Positions 24,142 to 36,099 of a stretch of 63,805 nucleotides of DNA are shown in pieces (the stretch's first letter is position 1; each line of letters starts with the position of its first letter). The notes under the pieces were generated by a model that was not told the origin of the DNA, made no database searches, and worked only from the letters and a program-made list of their open reading frames with translations. The DNA comes from Neolentinus lepideus HHB14362 ss-1 (Eukaryota; Basidiomycota; Agaricomycetes; Gloeophyllales; Gloeophyllaceae): assembly GCA_001632425.1 (NCBI GenBank), contig KV425615.1:1-63805 (forward strand), in the 5' to 3' direction. Made by a program: the position numbers and the translations under genes.

Positions 24142-27100
24142 CTAGTCACGTCGAATTGTTCCATTCCTCTCGTCCTCGAGGTATTGTCCAATAGCTACAA
24201 TATCTTGACCACACCTGTGAAGGTAGCCGGCAAGGACGTGTCGGTCCGCTTGAGGCAACAAGTCAGCTAGCTTGTCCAATTGTTTCTCGAACTCGGGATC
24301 TGGTATCCTGCTAGGAGAGGACCGAGATACAACGAAGAACGAAGGGCGCTTAGCGTTGGCACTCGTCCTGCGAGTGACAGTCGCAGGAGGCGACTGCGAT
24401 GACTCCGTCGATGAACCGGGAGAGAAACCGACTGTCTGAGAACGCTGCACTCGGCAAGGTGGGGCACGCGGACCTCCAGGTACTGAAGGGGCATTCTGGA
24501 TTTGGATAGGTCGAGGTGCTGGAGGCGTGTTTGGTGGCGCCTTCGTGAGAAGCGTTCGCCCAGGGGAACTAAGCGGCCCCGTGCGTTCCTTTTTGACGCT
24601 CGTCTTCCGGCCAATCGATGAAAAGAATGTGCCCGGAGACTTGGATAATGAAGTAGGTAAGGAATGTGGAGATGCTGAAGATAAGGGTAGAGCAGATAAC
24701 CGATTTGACGGGGTGACAGGCGAGTGGGCCAATGAAGGATAGGGCAAAGTGGGAGGTGGACCTGTCGGGGGAGATATGTCCTCTGTAGGCTTCGAGGACA
24801 AATCAGTGGCCAAGTAAGCGTCAGCTCGTCTGGGGAACGTCATCTCTGAAGCTCGAGAGCCGTGCGAAGTATGGCGTGGCTGCTGACCGAACTCCGACGG
24901 AGTTGAAGACACCACAGGGCCTGATGGTGAAAGTGCAATGCGACTTCCAGAGCCGCTACCACCACCTGAGGTAGGGATAGAAGTGAGTACATGGTTCGTC
25001 TCAGAGGGTGAAGAATCTAACCTGGTTGTCTCTTTGCTGTCACCCAAGCTCCTAGCCCACAATCGTGCATGGCCAGCTCATTGATCTTGTGAGCATAGCC
25101 GACGGCACGTTCCAACGCACTTCTCTTAGATACGACGTCCCCATAATATATAGCATTTGGCCATTTGGAAGTTATCTTAGGCCGGGGAGTGGGCTGAGCA
25201 GGAGGGTGGGGAGACGGCGCCCTCGTCGACGGTGTACTGCTTGAACGACCGCCTGATGTGCCGGATGGAGTACGAGGAAGTGATGAGAAACGCTTTAGAT
25301 TGAACCAAGTAGCCTTGTCAGTCGCTCTCGCTGCTCCACTCGGAAGCCCTTGACCAACAGTATAAGAGCGATGGTGTGAGTTTTCTTCAGAAGGGTGTTC
25401 TGGGTGGGAAGCGGTCGAAGTCGCTTCTGGGGACGATATCTGCAAGTGTGAAAACTCGTGTCCTAAGCTAGTCCAGCTACGTGCATGATGGAGACTGCTC
25501 CCTGAAGGCCCCAGCATCTCCTCGTCGGGGGGTTCGACTGTCATTCTTGGGGTTGACGTTATGGTGTCTTCCGAAGCCTCTTGGTATCGGGCTGGTAGTG
25601 GCGTCGAAGTACAGCCTACATTCGGTACTCCATGGGCTATAGGTCCGTCGTCTCGGCCTACCGCAGGTTGCATAAAGGTGGATGGCGGGAATGCCCCCTC
25701 ACGGTGATGGAATGCATGGCTGATTTCAGTGTCATCAGGGGGCGAGGACAGGGGCGAGCTAGGTTACTCTCACATCAGACGTGTCAAAAACTGTATGAGG
25801 ATACACTTACTTCGCGTCGGCTGAATATACAGATACGGCATTTATGGAAAAGTCAGAATACCCGCGCTTAAGGGAAACATAGGATGATTCTGCTTTTAAT
25901 GTCGGCCGGCTAGTGTCGTCAGAAAACTGCATGGGTTGTCGTACAGGGTCCGTATCTGGTCGCCGACGCGGGTTCTGAGCTGGGGAGTGCAGTCGTGGGG
26001 GTCGGGGAGGCGGAGAAGATTGAGGATCAATATCAAAGATCGCTCGTGGAGGTGGTGGCAAAGGCCCCGCTGTAGAGTGTACACCAGGTTCATAACCCAG
26101 GTATGCGGAGAAATCGGGACGACTCATGGAAGGAGGGGAGGTAGATGAACTCGCGTGCCCCCTAGGTGATTCGATCGAATCTGGAGGTGAATCCGCACTG
26201 CGTACCCTGCCACTCAAGGAAACGACCACGGGACCAGCTACGGGATCGTGAATGCCCTTTCCTTCCCCAATCGTCGGGGTCAACAACGGCGGCGTCAGAC
26301 GAAGGTGGTTTGTTCCTAAAAGACCTCCCTGAGGTGGGCTACACGTTGAATCTGCGCGAAGGTGCACGGCTTCCTGGTCTGTACTTTGAACAACACCTGG
26401 AGACGACGATCGTGACTTGGGCGTCTGGAAAATGGGAGGTTCAAGGTATGCGCCACCATCTACCGTCTGCGAGCGATCGTGCAGAGTGCGATAGGACGGG
26501 GAACGGCTTGGGCCGCCAGAGGAGGTACCCGTCCCTACTATGCCAACATCACGAGAAGTTTTACGTCTGACGCTTCCATTCTTGGCCGCGCGTGGTACCT
26601 CCGAGACTGATCTCTGGTGTCCCCAGCTGGAAGGCGCGGGAAATGATGAGATTACATGTCTTACACCCTCAGCTGGCGCACTGGGGGGAGGAGTAAGGTC
26701 GGTGTAAGACTTAGGCGATGCGTCCGGCGGTGCTACAAGAGCCAGACCCTTGAGGTGGGCGTCCATACCACGTCGTGACAGCAAACCTGGAGAAGCATTG
26801 CGGGTCGTTCTAGAGCTTTCACTTCGCCTGGGCGAAGAAATGTCTATATCATTAGAGAATGAAGACGACTCCACCTGTACTACTGCGATACGGCGGTTAT
26901 CTTCCCCGCCGTCAGACGTCGCGCTAGACCTCTGTCGGCGATGACCTCCTTCTCCGGCGGCTGCCTGCCTCCGAGTCTCTTGACGAGCCCCTCTTGATGG
27001 TCTCCTTTCAATACTTTCCATCTTTTCGATGCCATCGTTGTCGTCGGAGTAATCAGATGGTGAAGTTGATCCCGAGGACATCTGTCTCCGACGAGGAATC

Positions 27101-27367
27101 CCAGTGAGATGGTGGTCTTGAGAGAGAGGCGGAGAATACGCCCGCCCGGCATCCGCAGACTGATAATAGGAGAGAATCTGTTCTGTATCACGACGAATTG
27201 CCGTCGGGCGAAGGTCGGCTAGAAGACCATATAAACCATCGCGTTAGAATCTGAATATCATGTGTATGATGGTGGTGAGAGAATGCGGACGTTTGGTACA
27301 CACCAGGACTCGCATCCTGCGCAGAGCTCTCCCCGACCACAGGTGCCGCGACTTGTAAACAGTCCAT
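24142..27367 (-). CDS. Ser/Pro-rich protein with C-terminal CUE-like domain
   Basis: Function not known. A first small exon (MDCLQVAAPVVGESSAQDAS) is spliced, with a CTAAC branch point and acceptor near 27217, to ADLRPTAIRRDTEQILSYYQ. About 900 residues of low-complexity Ser/Pro/Arg sequence follow. An island in the middle looks conserved: SKWPNAIYYGDVVSKRSALE plus VGYAHKINELAMHDCGLGAW. The C-terminus, EKQLDKLADLLPQADRHVLA and HRCGQDIVAIGQYLEDERNG, has the spacing of a CUE/UBA-type ubiquitin-binding helical bundle. Introns lie near 25000-25060, 25690-25806 and 27217-27305. The modular, disordered build suggests a ubiquitin-linked adaptor, but that is inference. Confidence 0.75.
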
Positions 27368-28108
27368 ACTCGTGCGTTATACCAAATGGTGACCAGTTCT
27401 GCGAGGGATCAAATTGCAGACAAGGGCCGCATTTCTTGAGGCGGCAGCGGCTCGAGAAGCCTAGTTCTTCCTCGCTGTGCTTGCTGCAGGTGAATTATTA
27501 TTAACGCCGTTGTCCTTTCGCTTTTCATCAAGTCCGTTTGTTGCTAAATTTAGGTCATTGCCATGTGCAATCGCCGGCATAGAACCTATTATATGATGAT
27601 ATGGTTACTCTTGCACGATTTTTTGAGGGCTATATCGTTGCGTTTGCCACACGAAATTCAAATTTAAAGCTGCCAGAATCGAGAGCAAGACCGAGATCCA
27701 TATTAATGATATTAATACTACTTCATTGCTTTCTTACCGTCGAGACGAGAGACGAGAGAGAATGGAAAGCCTTGGGCGAGTCGGATGCCCCTGGTGTGTC
27801 ATTGTCCGCGTTGAGGGGTACATAACTTGTACCGAGTCTTGTAGAGCTACGTGTGTAACCACTATGCAGCTTATCAGAATCTCAGCGGACCACTTGCCCT
27901 ATATTTAAATGTTCGCAGCTTTGCACCCTTCACCACGCGCCGATACGGGATCACCAAGCATCACATCCATACTCTCCTCGTCGGTGTCAGGCATATATTT
28001 GGCCATGCACAAGCAGATGAAACAAAGTAGAGATGAGATTATTACGCATACATAGGTGTGTATTCTACAAGCGGGCAATATGATACACTAAGAGCTTGAT
28101 ACTGCGCA
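27368..28108. other. intergenic, no gene seen
   Basis: This 741-base stretch separates the CUE-like gene start from the LEU1 stop. It becomes AT-rich around 27490-27720, with a short GAGACGAGAGACGAGAGAGA run near 27740. Open frames are short and lack motifs or codon structure like the neighbours. Confidence 0.5.
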
Positions 28109-30764
28109 TTACCATTCCATTTTCCTTTCCGTCGTCGAAGAAACAATAGGGATCTTGCCTCGGTACCCAAGTCCATCCAACCATGGCCAAACTTGACTTC
28201 GTCGTTCCTCAAACGTCTCAATCTCCTGTGCCCTTTGCAAAGTCAGAGCGATATCGTCCAGACCATTCAGCAGACAGTGTCTTCGGAACGGGTCTACATC
28301 GAACCTGATCGACGGTTTGCCACTCGTGCGCCTGATCTCTTGCTTCTCGAGATCGACCTCGAGCTCCAGTGCCTGCTCAGCGTCCTCAGCCAACGCGCGG
28401 CAATCCTCAACGGGGAGAGCGATGGGAAGCATCCCATTCTGCATCGTATTATTCCGGAAGATTTCCGCAAAACTAGGGGCAATGATGCAGCGGATGCCAA
28501 AGTCGTTCCTGATCGAGGGTCAGCAAAGGCCACGAACGTACGACACAATGTCACTTACAAGCTCCATGCAGCGTGCTCTCGTGAGCTGCCGCACCCAAAG
28601 TTCTGACCTGTGCAGACGAGGACCTTGGCGTGGTTGTAGGGTGCCCGGTTCAAGATGAAGTCGGTGTCCTTGCCAGTGGCAGGATCTTTCCGGAGAGTGT
28701 AGAAGAGCGCCTCAGCCAAGCCTGTTCGCTTCAGCGTCTTCAGGAACTGCTTCGGAATGATCATGTCGGTGTCGACATTCTCGACGTGCAAAGGCGCCGT
28801 GATGCCTTTGACAACGATGAACTTCGCAACGCTCGATGGTGCCTCAGCGGATGGCAGCTCAGAGCCTCCGCTGTGGAATGTCTTCTCCTTCGTCGCGGGG
28901 ACAAATGGATCAAAGAAATCGGAGACGCTCGCCAGTTTCAGCTTCGGTTCTGCTGACTTCGCGGATGGACCCATGAACTTCCGTACGTCTGTCAGCTTAC
29001 CGGTGATGGCAGCTGCTGCTGCCATTGCCGGGCTGACCAAGTGAGTCCGTCCTCCTGCACCTTGACGGCCCTCGAAGTTACGATTGCTCGTACTAGCGCA
29101 ACGCTCGCCAGGAGCCAACTGATCGGGGTTCATACCTAAGCACATAGAGCACCCGGCTTCACGCCAGTCGAACCCTGCACGCCTGAAGATGGCATCCAGA
29201 CCCTCCGCCTCCGCATGCTGCTTGATGATCCCTGATCCGGGTACAATCATGGCATGAACGCCAGGCGCAACCACGGCATCGGGACCGGCAAGCAGCACGA
29301 TTTTGGCGGCAGATCGCAAGTCTTCAATACGGCTGTTTGTGCAAGAACCAATGAAGACCTTGTCGATCTTGACATCTTCCATCGGCGTTCCAGGCGTCAG
29401 TCCCATGTACTTCAAGGAGCGTTCCGCCGAAGCGCGTTTCGTGAGATCGGACATAGTAGAGGGGTTGGGGACCTGGCCAGTGATTGGTACAACATCCTGG
29501 GGTGAAGTACCCCACGTAACAGTAGGCACAATGTCTTCAGCAGCGATCTTGACCTCGATGTCGAACTTGGCACCCTCGTCCGACTTCAGCGTTCGCCAAT
29601 ACGCAACGGCTCGGTTCCACTCCTCTCCTTTCGGAGCCAAAGGTCGCTCACGGAGGTACTCAAACGTAGTCTCATCTGGTGCAACCATACCAGCCCGAGC
29701 GCCCGCTTCGATACTCATATTGCACACGCTCATCCGAGCTTCCATGCTGAAGCCACGGAAAACAGATCCAGCGAATTCAATGACACAGCCAGTTCCACCA
29801 GCAGTGCCAATGACCCCGATGATGTGCAAAATCACATCCTTCGATGTGACTCCCTCGGCAAGGAGACCATCAACCGTTATCCGCATATTCTTGCTCTTCG
29901 TTTGTAGAAGGGTCTGCGTCGCGAGAACGTGTTCGACCTCGGACGTGCCAATACCAAACGCAAGAGCACCAAAGGCTCCATGAGCTGGTGAATACATGTC
30001 AATACGATGACTATAGTAAGTTCACAAGGATGAATTCACGTACTGGAAGTGTGCGAATCACCGCAAACACAAGTGATGCCAGGAAGCTAGAGTGTCAAGA
30101 GTCAGAGAAAGAAAAGTCGGAAGAGCGGATAAATCAATTCACAGTGAAACCTTGCTCCGGACCGATGATATGGACGATGCCTGGCAGTGACAGGACATGG
30201 TCATAAGACCAGATCATCTAAGGCGACGATCGGATGCTCACCTTGACGGCGATCAGTCATTCCGAAATACGTGAGTCCGAAGTCTTTAACATTCTCCTCC
30301 AAAGCCAAACACTGGCCAAGGGACTCGGGTTCGGAAATGAACGACTTGACAGATTGGAAGTTTTTCCGGGAGACCGTTCTATAGTTCATGTCCAGTCGAT
30401 GTTCCCATGGTTCCAAAGATACGACTTACGGGACATTGTGATCAACAGTTGCCAAAGTGCAATCTGGCCGTCGGACTGGTCTCCCCGCTGTGCGCAACCC
30501 TTCAAACGCCTGGGGGCTCGTCACTTCGTGAACAAGATGGCTAATACAATGGTATATTGAGCTCTCCAGGACGTCTGCGAACCGATTTGCCAGACGTACC
30601 GATCAATATATAAGAGAGTCAGCCCATCATCCTTGGCTTGTCTGAAGTCATTTCAGTCGCGTCAATATAGGGTATTTCCAGGCTACTGCCAAGAGCGCGT
30701 ACACAACATGGTCGTCCCAGATTTTGTCATATAAAGTTCGAGGTGCAGTAACTGGAGCAGGCAT
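28109..30764 (-). CDS. LEU1: 3-isopropylmalate dehydratase
   Basis: Cytosolic Fe-S isomerase converting 2- to 3-isopropylmalate in leucine synthesis; in fungi one chain holds both subunits. Small 5' exons spliced by eye give [87 protein letters not shown] and [13 protein letters not shown]. The large exon continues [20 protein letters not shown]. Cluster ligands are seen in [19 protein letters not shown] and [11 protein letters not shown]. The swivel (LeuD-like) domain follows a linker: [33 protein letters not shown], then a last exon ending [10 protein letters not shown]. About six introns; product near 775 residues, as expected. Confidence 0.97.
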
Positions 30765-30816
30765 TTTGGAAAGACGAAACGAGCAAGAGGAATAAGAGGA
30801 GATCCATTGGCTGCAC

Positions 30817-30883
30817 TTTATAAATGCGACATTTCAGATAGGAATTAACCTCGGCCGATCGGTGGTGCAGGTGTCTCGGCCGA
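30817..30883 (-). promoter_or_regulatory. LEU1 promoter elements: TATA-like site and twin TCGGCCGA
   Basis: TTTATAAA at 30817-30824 lies about 53 bases upstream of the LEU1 start codon and is a likely TATA box. Two exact copies of the palindrome TCGGCCGA sit at 30851-30858 and 30876-30883, 25 bases apart. CGG/CCG half-sites are the usual targets of fungal zinc-cluster activators, and yeast LEU genes are driven by one (Leu3). Assignment to such a factor is inference. The spacing differs from the classic Leu3 site. Confidence 0.45.
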
Positions 30884-31552
30884 CGGAGCCGAGTCGTCGC
30901 TCTCCACTTGCAAAAGAAGTGTTCAGCCCAACTGACTGGACTCACAATCTTACAAGCAATCTGATTTTAAACGGAACTCATTACATTAGTTAAATAGGCA
31001 TATACAACATCAAAAGCATATCTAGTATACAGACAGAAGGTTGATCACATAATGGAGTCTTGGACATAGCTGAGGTACTGTCAGGCAGTCTAACATACTT
31101 CAGCCAATCAGATCTCAGACTCCTTACAAATACCCCCATGAGCGCGACACAGATACCGAGCTCAAAATAACATTCGACATAGCATTCATTAGCGCTGCCC
31201 AAATCTCAACTGCAAGATAGTACGCCGACCCAAGACGGAGGTCGCTATTTGTCGCCATTGATACGTTCTATGTTAGATATGGGGAGGATCATGATGCATA
31301 AGAAATACATCGCAAACCACATATTCGCGATGTCTAGAGTCACAACAAACATTCATCAAAGAGCATAGATCTAAGCGAAAAGTTCGAGGATGGAGCTGAG
31401 GGATTTTGTGAAGTCGATCCGTCATTGCAGACCAAGTTCGCACGGCAATTGCCGAAACAACTGCATAGTATCGCTCAGCCACTCAAATCTCGGCATCCAG
31501 TAAGTCGTGCAGCGCTCAGCACCCGGCAGCAAGACCTCCTCGACCGTTCGTG
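30884..31552. other. intergenic between LEU1 and RPL29
   Basis: No gene seen in this divergent gap of about 670 bases. It presumably contains the distal LEU1 promoter and the promoter of the ribosomal protein gene. I found no convincing snoRNA or tRNA. Confidence 0.45.
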
Positions 31553-31962
31553 ATGGCCAAATCAAAGAAGTACGCGGAATTGTTGTACCATGTACGATCC
31601 TGCTGACGTCTGTGAAGCCATACCAATCACAACCAGAGCAAGAAGGCCCATAGAAATGGCATCAAGAAGCCCAAGACCAACCGAACACGGTCGCTGAAGG
31701 GTGTAAGCGACATGCTGTTAATCTATGGGATACATTGGGGCTAATAAAGACTGCCCTCACTAGGTTGATGCTAAGGTGATCTAAGGGTCGTCAGTATAGT
31801 TGAACCGGAGAGCTGATTATTTCAATTTACTATGCAGTTCCGTCGCAACGCGCGATATGCCCTCATTGGTTCAGTGCGTACACCTGTACATGCAGTAGCT
31901 CCTGGAAGCTGATTCACCTAACCCAGTACAAAGCGCGCGCCGAGGCTGATGCGTCGTCATAA
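31553..31962 (+). CDS. RPL29: 60S ribosomal protein eL29
   Basis: Small basic protein of the large ribosomal subunit. Five exons splice to [50 protein letters not shown] and [11 protein letters not shown]. The first exon is only 17 coding bases (ATG to the GTACGC donor at 31570), a common layout for fungal ribosomal genes. Product about 65 residues, normal for eL29. No motif is missing. Confidence 0.96.
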
Positions 31963-32235
31963 AATGCGGCGTATCCAGCGGGATGCGTTCAATCGCTTGT
32001 GGATAGAGAGAGGACTTCCGTGTCAGCTTGAGGCGCTCATGTATTGCCCACCGCTATGTCTATGCTCCATGCTTAGGGAACATCACGCAAAGATGAAATT
32101 CCAAAAACATAGGAAAATATCTATTGACCTGTGGTGTCCGGGCGAAGATAGTTTCCTAAGAGCGCACAATTGCAGGCTACCGTTGACTTGAAGTTTGCCG
32201 GTTTTGTTCCAGAGCTGCACGTAATCTGATGGCCT

Positions 32236-34330
32236 TATGAAGGCGTTCTCTGTAATTAACTGGAATTCTGCGAGCAGACATATAATAAGACGTACAGCAG
32301 CGTCTTCCGGAGCCAACGCGCCTTTGGCCATGTTGTGTTTGCCATATCGAATCTTCCTACCTCCGAATGGTGCTGGTCTAGCAGCCGCAGGATCTGACGA
32401 GAGTAACGCAAGGCACTCCTCGTCTGTTGCTATGTGCCCGTCCACTAGCGAGAAGAATTTGTGGCGCAGTACGGTCTTGATACTCTCGAATGCAGAAGTG
32501 GTGTACCAACCATCTCGTTCCTGCACAGGTGTGAGGTGAAAACACACTACATGGCATCCAGTAAAAGAACACACATTGCAAGCTTCGCGAACGCTATCTT
32601 CATCTCCGATCATGTCCCTGAGCAACTGGTCGTGAATGTCGCACAATTGGAAAGCAGCAGTTTCCTTCGTGAGTATAACACCGTCGAAAATATGTGAGTT
32701 TCTGTGTCATGTCTGTCCTGTTAGACGATCGATAGTGTCACAGTAGGGACGAGTTCATAATTTCACCTCTGGTCTGTTTCAATCGACTGGCCGTGCTCGT
32801 CGGCGGAAGGAGCAAGCGTTGCGGAACGCCCATCATGGCGACGGTTAACGACTGACGGCCGTACGATAGGGTGGTTGACATTTCTGAAATAGATCCGCTG
32901 ATAGCTGCAAATGCAGTCGTGAAGTCGGTATGTCGCAAGCGACAAATCCCACTTACAAACGGGCGTACATGTCCGTTCTAGGATCATAGCCGAAGCGGAT
33001 GAGCGTGTCACGCCAAGGACCATCGCTGAATGTATAAGATATCAGAGGCAGCATGGTCTTCGAGCTGATGGAACGATGTCAGCTATTGCGTGTGCATTGC
33101 TTTGCTCTGCAACGTACTTGTGAATTTCTCTCGCTTCTAGAGGAGTGAACTGATTCAATAAAGCAAGGCGGGTCCATACTGGCCGCTCTTCAAAATACTA
33201 GGCGAAGTAGATACATTGTCAACTCAACAACGAAGGAATGGAAACGCTTACTTGTTCCAGGCGTTTCAGTAATGGTTGATCGACTTGGTCTCGGACCTCT
33301 TCCACCTGAGGAAACGGTTTCGAGGGTACCTGCGAGGAACAGTTGGTATTAGGGAGCAATAATTTCTACAATTTCACAGACCGCTGGATCAGCAAAGACA
33401 ATAGAGACAGCGCCGTACCCTTTCCAGCGGCTTCGATTAATGAGCCTCTTCCTCTCTTCTTCGTTGTCGTCGACAAAAGTGGTAACAGTGGACATCGGAT
33501 TGGATTTAAACCTGTGAGTCGTGAGCTCCAGGCAGAGGCGCGAAATTGACCCTTAATACCCATAATTTTGTGGAACACTTTGCCGGCTGAAAAGCGGTGG
33601 AGGAAACATCCTCAGATTACTAATGAAGTTGGGTTCCGCTGGTACTTCTCCAGTCAATTGAGGGTCAATTTGCATGATGGTCCGGTGGGTAATTGTATAA
33701 TCCTCCTTCTCCTCCGGAAATGTGTAGCTACAGATGCCCTCGACTGCGAGGACTCAGTAGGGGAAATGCAGCACCTTCGAGAATACTCACAGTCCATACT
33801 GTCTATGGCTCGCCGGAGTTTTACAACCGGGTCTTCCTCGGCTGGTTGATATTGATAATCAGCCATGCCTAGTGAAGAATAGATTATTCAAACAAATATG
33901 TGCGAATGGGCCATGTAGACTTACTCCTGAACCGGACCGTCTTAGGGACGATACCAAGGGCCTCCACAGTATAATCACCAATATGGGCACTCCTCTCATC
34001 TCCTTCGGATGGCCTCAGCTTTCTTCGTTTTCTTTTCACGACCTTGAGCAAAATGTTGCTCGTAGAGACGTTTTCTCCCGGAATCGGGTGCGCGAAGGGG
34101 TTATCAGCCCTCAGGCGAAGCTCCAGCAAACTATCATTCTTTGATGCAGTCCGTTTGAATGCATTGTCGAGACTCATTTGACCGCCCAGATTGTTGATAG
34201 CGGTAGGTATTGACGTAGGGCAGACATACCCAGGATATTCAACCGAGTAGAAGGATTTTGAAGGGAGGTGCCTCTCAAGTGCCTGGAATGAAAGACCTGC
34301 TTTTTCCTGGTTCGAGCCTTCAGTTTCCAT
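32236..34330 (-). CDS. TFIIIC subunit tau95-like (GTF3C5/Sfc1)
   Basis: Subunit of the RNA polymerase III factor TFIIIC that binds the A box of tRNA genes. The N-terminal exon has SKSFYSVEYPGYVCPTSIPT, INNLGGQMSLDNAFKR, LELRLRADNPFAHPIPGEN and ILLKVVKRKRRKLRP, then EALGIVPKTVRFRS and MADYQYQPAEEDPVV. Further exons give NPMSTVTTFVDDNEEERKRL, INRSRWKGYGAVSIVFADPA, VPSKPFPQVEEVRDQVDQPL, YFEERPVWTRLALLNQFTPL and WRDTLIRFGYDPRTDMYARL. The last part has GWYTTSAFESIKTVLRHKFF and KHNMAKGALAPEDAA. I end the protein at 32236 by using a GTACGT intron (RTPS-stop); reading through instead would reach 32083 with a poorly conserved hydrophobic tail. About ten introns; near 560 residues. Confidence 0.9.
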
Positions 34331-34551
34331 TGTAGGTGTTTAAGCTTCAGGATGGGAGGCGGGAAGGAAGAGAGGTACCCGTCCGATGGTCTGCACATTG
34401 ATTCGGACGCGTCGATCACGTGGAAACCTCATTATGTTTTTTCTTTCGTAAATTGCGCAGAACTCTTTAGAATGTCGAATTATCTCATTTACCACGCGTG
34501 AAGTGATATATACAAGGTACATGTATAGGAGTGGAGGACAACACGTCTGGG

Positions 34552-35068
34552 TCAAGGCTTGGACCGACTGCTTAGTTTCATGATCTCCTCCATGGCTTCC
34601 TGTCCAGGCTGTGGTCTAACGAGGGGCACGATCTGCAAGCAGTGGACGTACCTTCGACGTAAGATCGACGCCTGCATTCTGGAGCTCTTCCACGACGCGC
34701 TTGGCCCCCTCTCTGAACTTCGAGTTCGCGGCCAGCTTGAACATTTGCATGGTGGAAGGGGGACCGGCTGATGCGTCAATGCCTACACATACGGTTAAGT
34801 TCAAGAAAGGATCGGATTGGTAACGTCGAGTGTTTTGACCTTGTTCTTGTAATAGAGCGGCAAAATCGCGAAGGGCTGCGAGCGCCTCAGGTTTGTCCGC
34901 GATCTTCTTGAATAGAGACGTGTTTCTGATGTTGGCGATCATAGACTCAGGACTCTCAGCCGCTTGGACCCTTGGACAGGGATGGATACACCTCCTCGGG
35001 ACCAAAATAGAAACACGACATAGTGCCCGAAACCTGAGGCCGGCTCTGAGGGATGTTGGAGAGAGCAT
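34552..35068 (-). CDS. small mitochondrial-looking protein, unknown
   Basis: Not recognised by name. The start MLSPTSLRAGLRFRALCRVS followed by ILVPRRCIHPCP is Arg-rich and lacks acidic residues, like a mitochondrial presequence. The mature part is helical: ESMIANIRNTSLFKKIADKP, EALAALRDFAALLQEQ, then after an intron PPSTMQMFKLAANSKFREGA and KRVVEELQNAGVDLTSK. A last exon gives EAMEEIMKLSSRSKP. Two introns (around 34801-34857 and 34603-34652); product about 157 residues. An upstream in-frame Met at 35158 exists but would overlap the next promoter. The gene is divergent from PSF3 with 96 bases between starts. Confidence 0.75.
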
Positions 35069-35164
35069 CAAGGTTAAGATCGACGTCCGTGGGAATCCTG
35101 GACGCGTCTGAAGGGGGACGCGACAAGACGCGTCGCAGCTTATGAGAGCAGCTAACAAGACACT

Positions 35165-36002
35165 ATGGACGACAACTACTACTCGATTGATTCCATCCTT
35201 GCTGAGAACCAGGTACCATCGTCTAGTCTTGGAGGTCTATGGACTAATTGTTGTACAGAAAATTCAATGCACGTTCAAGGTCGAAATACCGGATATGGGA
35301 CACTTGGATGGAGGGTCTGAAAGAGACGTACGAGGATTACTCCAGAGTCAATCACATCTTCTATAACATGGACACCATAGATCAAACCCCTCAGCAAGAT
35401 GCAAATTCCCTTATGGATGGCCTACATCCTCATATTCTCGTACGTTCCCACTACTTCGCCAGACGTCGGCTTCGGCATCCCATCCTGAAGGGACGCAGTG
35501 ACTATACGGAATTCTCGATACCCGCACCGTTCAATGCAAGAGTGCGAAATGCGCTCAACGCCGAAGCTCGCAGCGTTAGGCTTTCGAGTCTTGTCGGTCA
35601 AGGGGGATCGTGGTATGGATTTGGGAAGTTGATCGTACGGTTGTATGTCACAATCCTGCTCTTGTTATCTTTCCCAAACATAATTGACTCTGTTTCCCCC
35701 AGACTAGATGACGCACCAGCAGACGAGATGTCAGAAGTCCTAACCAAGGTACACTCGCACGTCCCTAAAACGTCATGGCCTGCTCTTCTAATACTCCCAC
35801 AGACGTTCCGAGATCGGCTGCTGGAAGTCATCGATCAAGCACAGCACTTCGCCACCCTTGGCAGTGGAGGAGGATCGGCGAGCGGAGACACAGCGCAGAC
35901 GTTCAGGGAAGGCTTGGAAAGCGTAGAGAGAGAATGTGAGTCCCTCCGCCACTGCTGACTCTCTATTGCTCAGACAAATGCGTATTGCAGTATTTGTATT
36001 AG
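35165..36002 (+). CDS. PSF3: GINS complex subunit Psf3
   Basis: Subunit of the four-protein GINS complex, part of the CMG replicative helicase. Spliced sequence: MDDNYYSIDSILAENQ, KIQCTFKVEIPDMGHLDGGS, ERD, IKPLSKMQIPLWMAYILIFS, then GRSDYTEFSIPAPFNARVRN, ALNAEARSVRLSSLVGQGGS and WYGFGKLIVRL, followed by LDDAPADEMSEVLTK and TFRDRLLEVIDQAQHFATLG. The final exon adds YKCVLQYLY before the stop at 36002. The YYSIDSIL start and the PLWMA phrase are typical Psf3 landmarks. About six introns of 45-70 bases; near 200 residues. The short last exon could be modelled differently. Confidence 0.92.
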
Positions 36003-36099
36003 CGCAAGAGAGCACGAAGCGTACGAAGCGATGGTATGAAACTACTGATAAAAGCGTTAAATAATAACCTCAGGAGAAATTGGTTACGACACGACGTAC

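Noticed and set aside
32083..32235. Extension of the tau95 C-terminus to the stop at 32083
   Set aside because: The extra tail is hydrophobic and unlike the family end. A GTACGT...CAG intron gives a clean short terminus at 32236.
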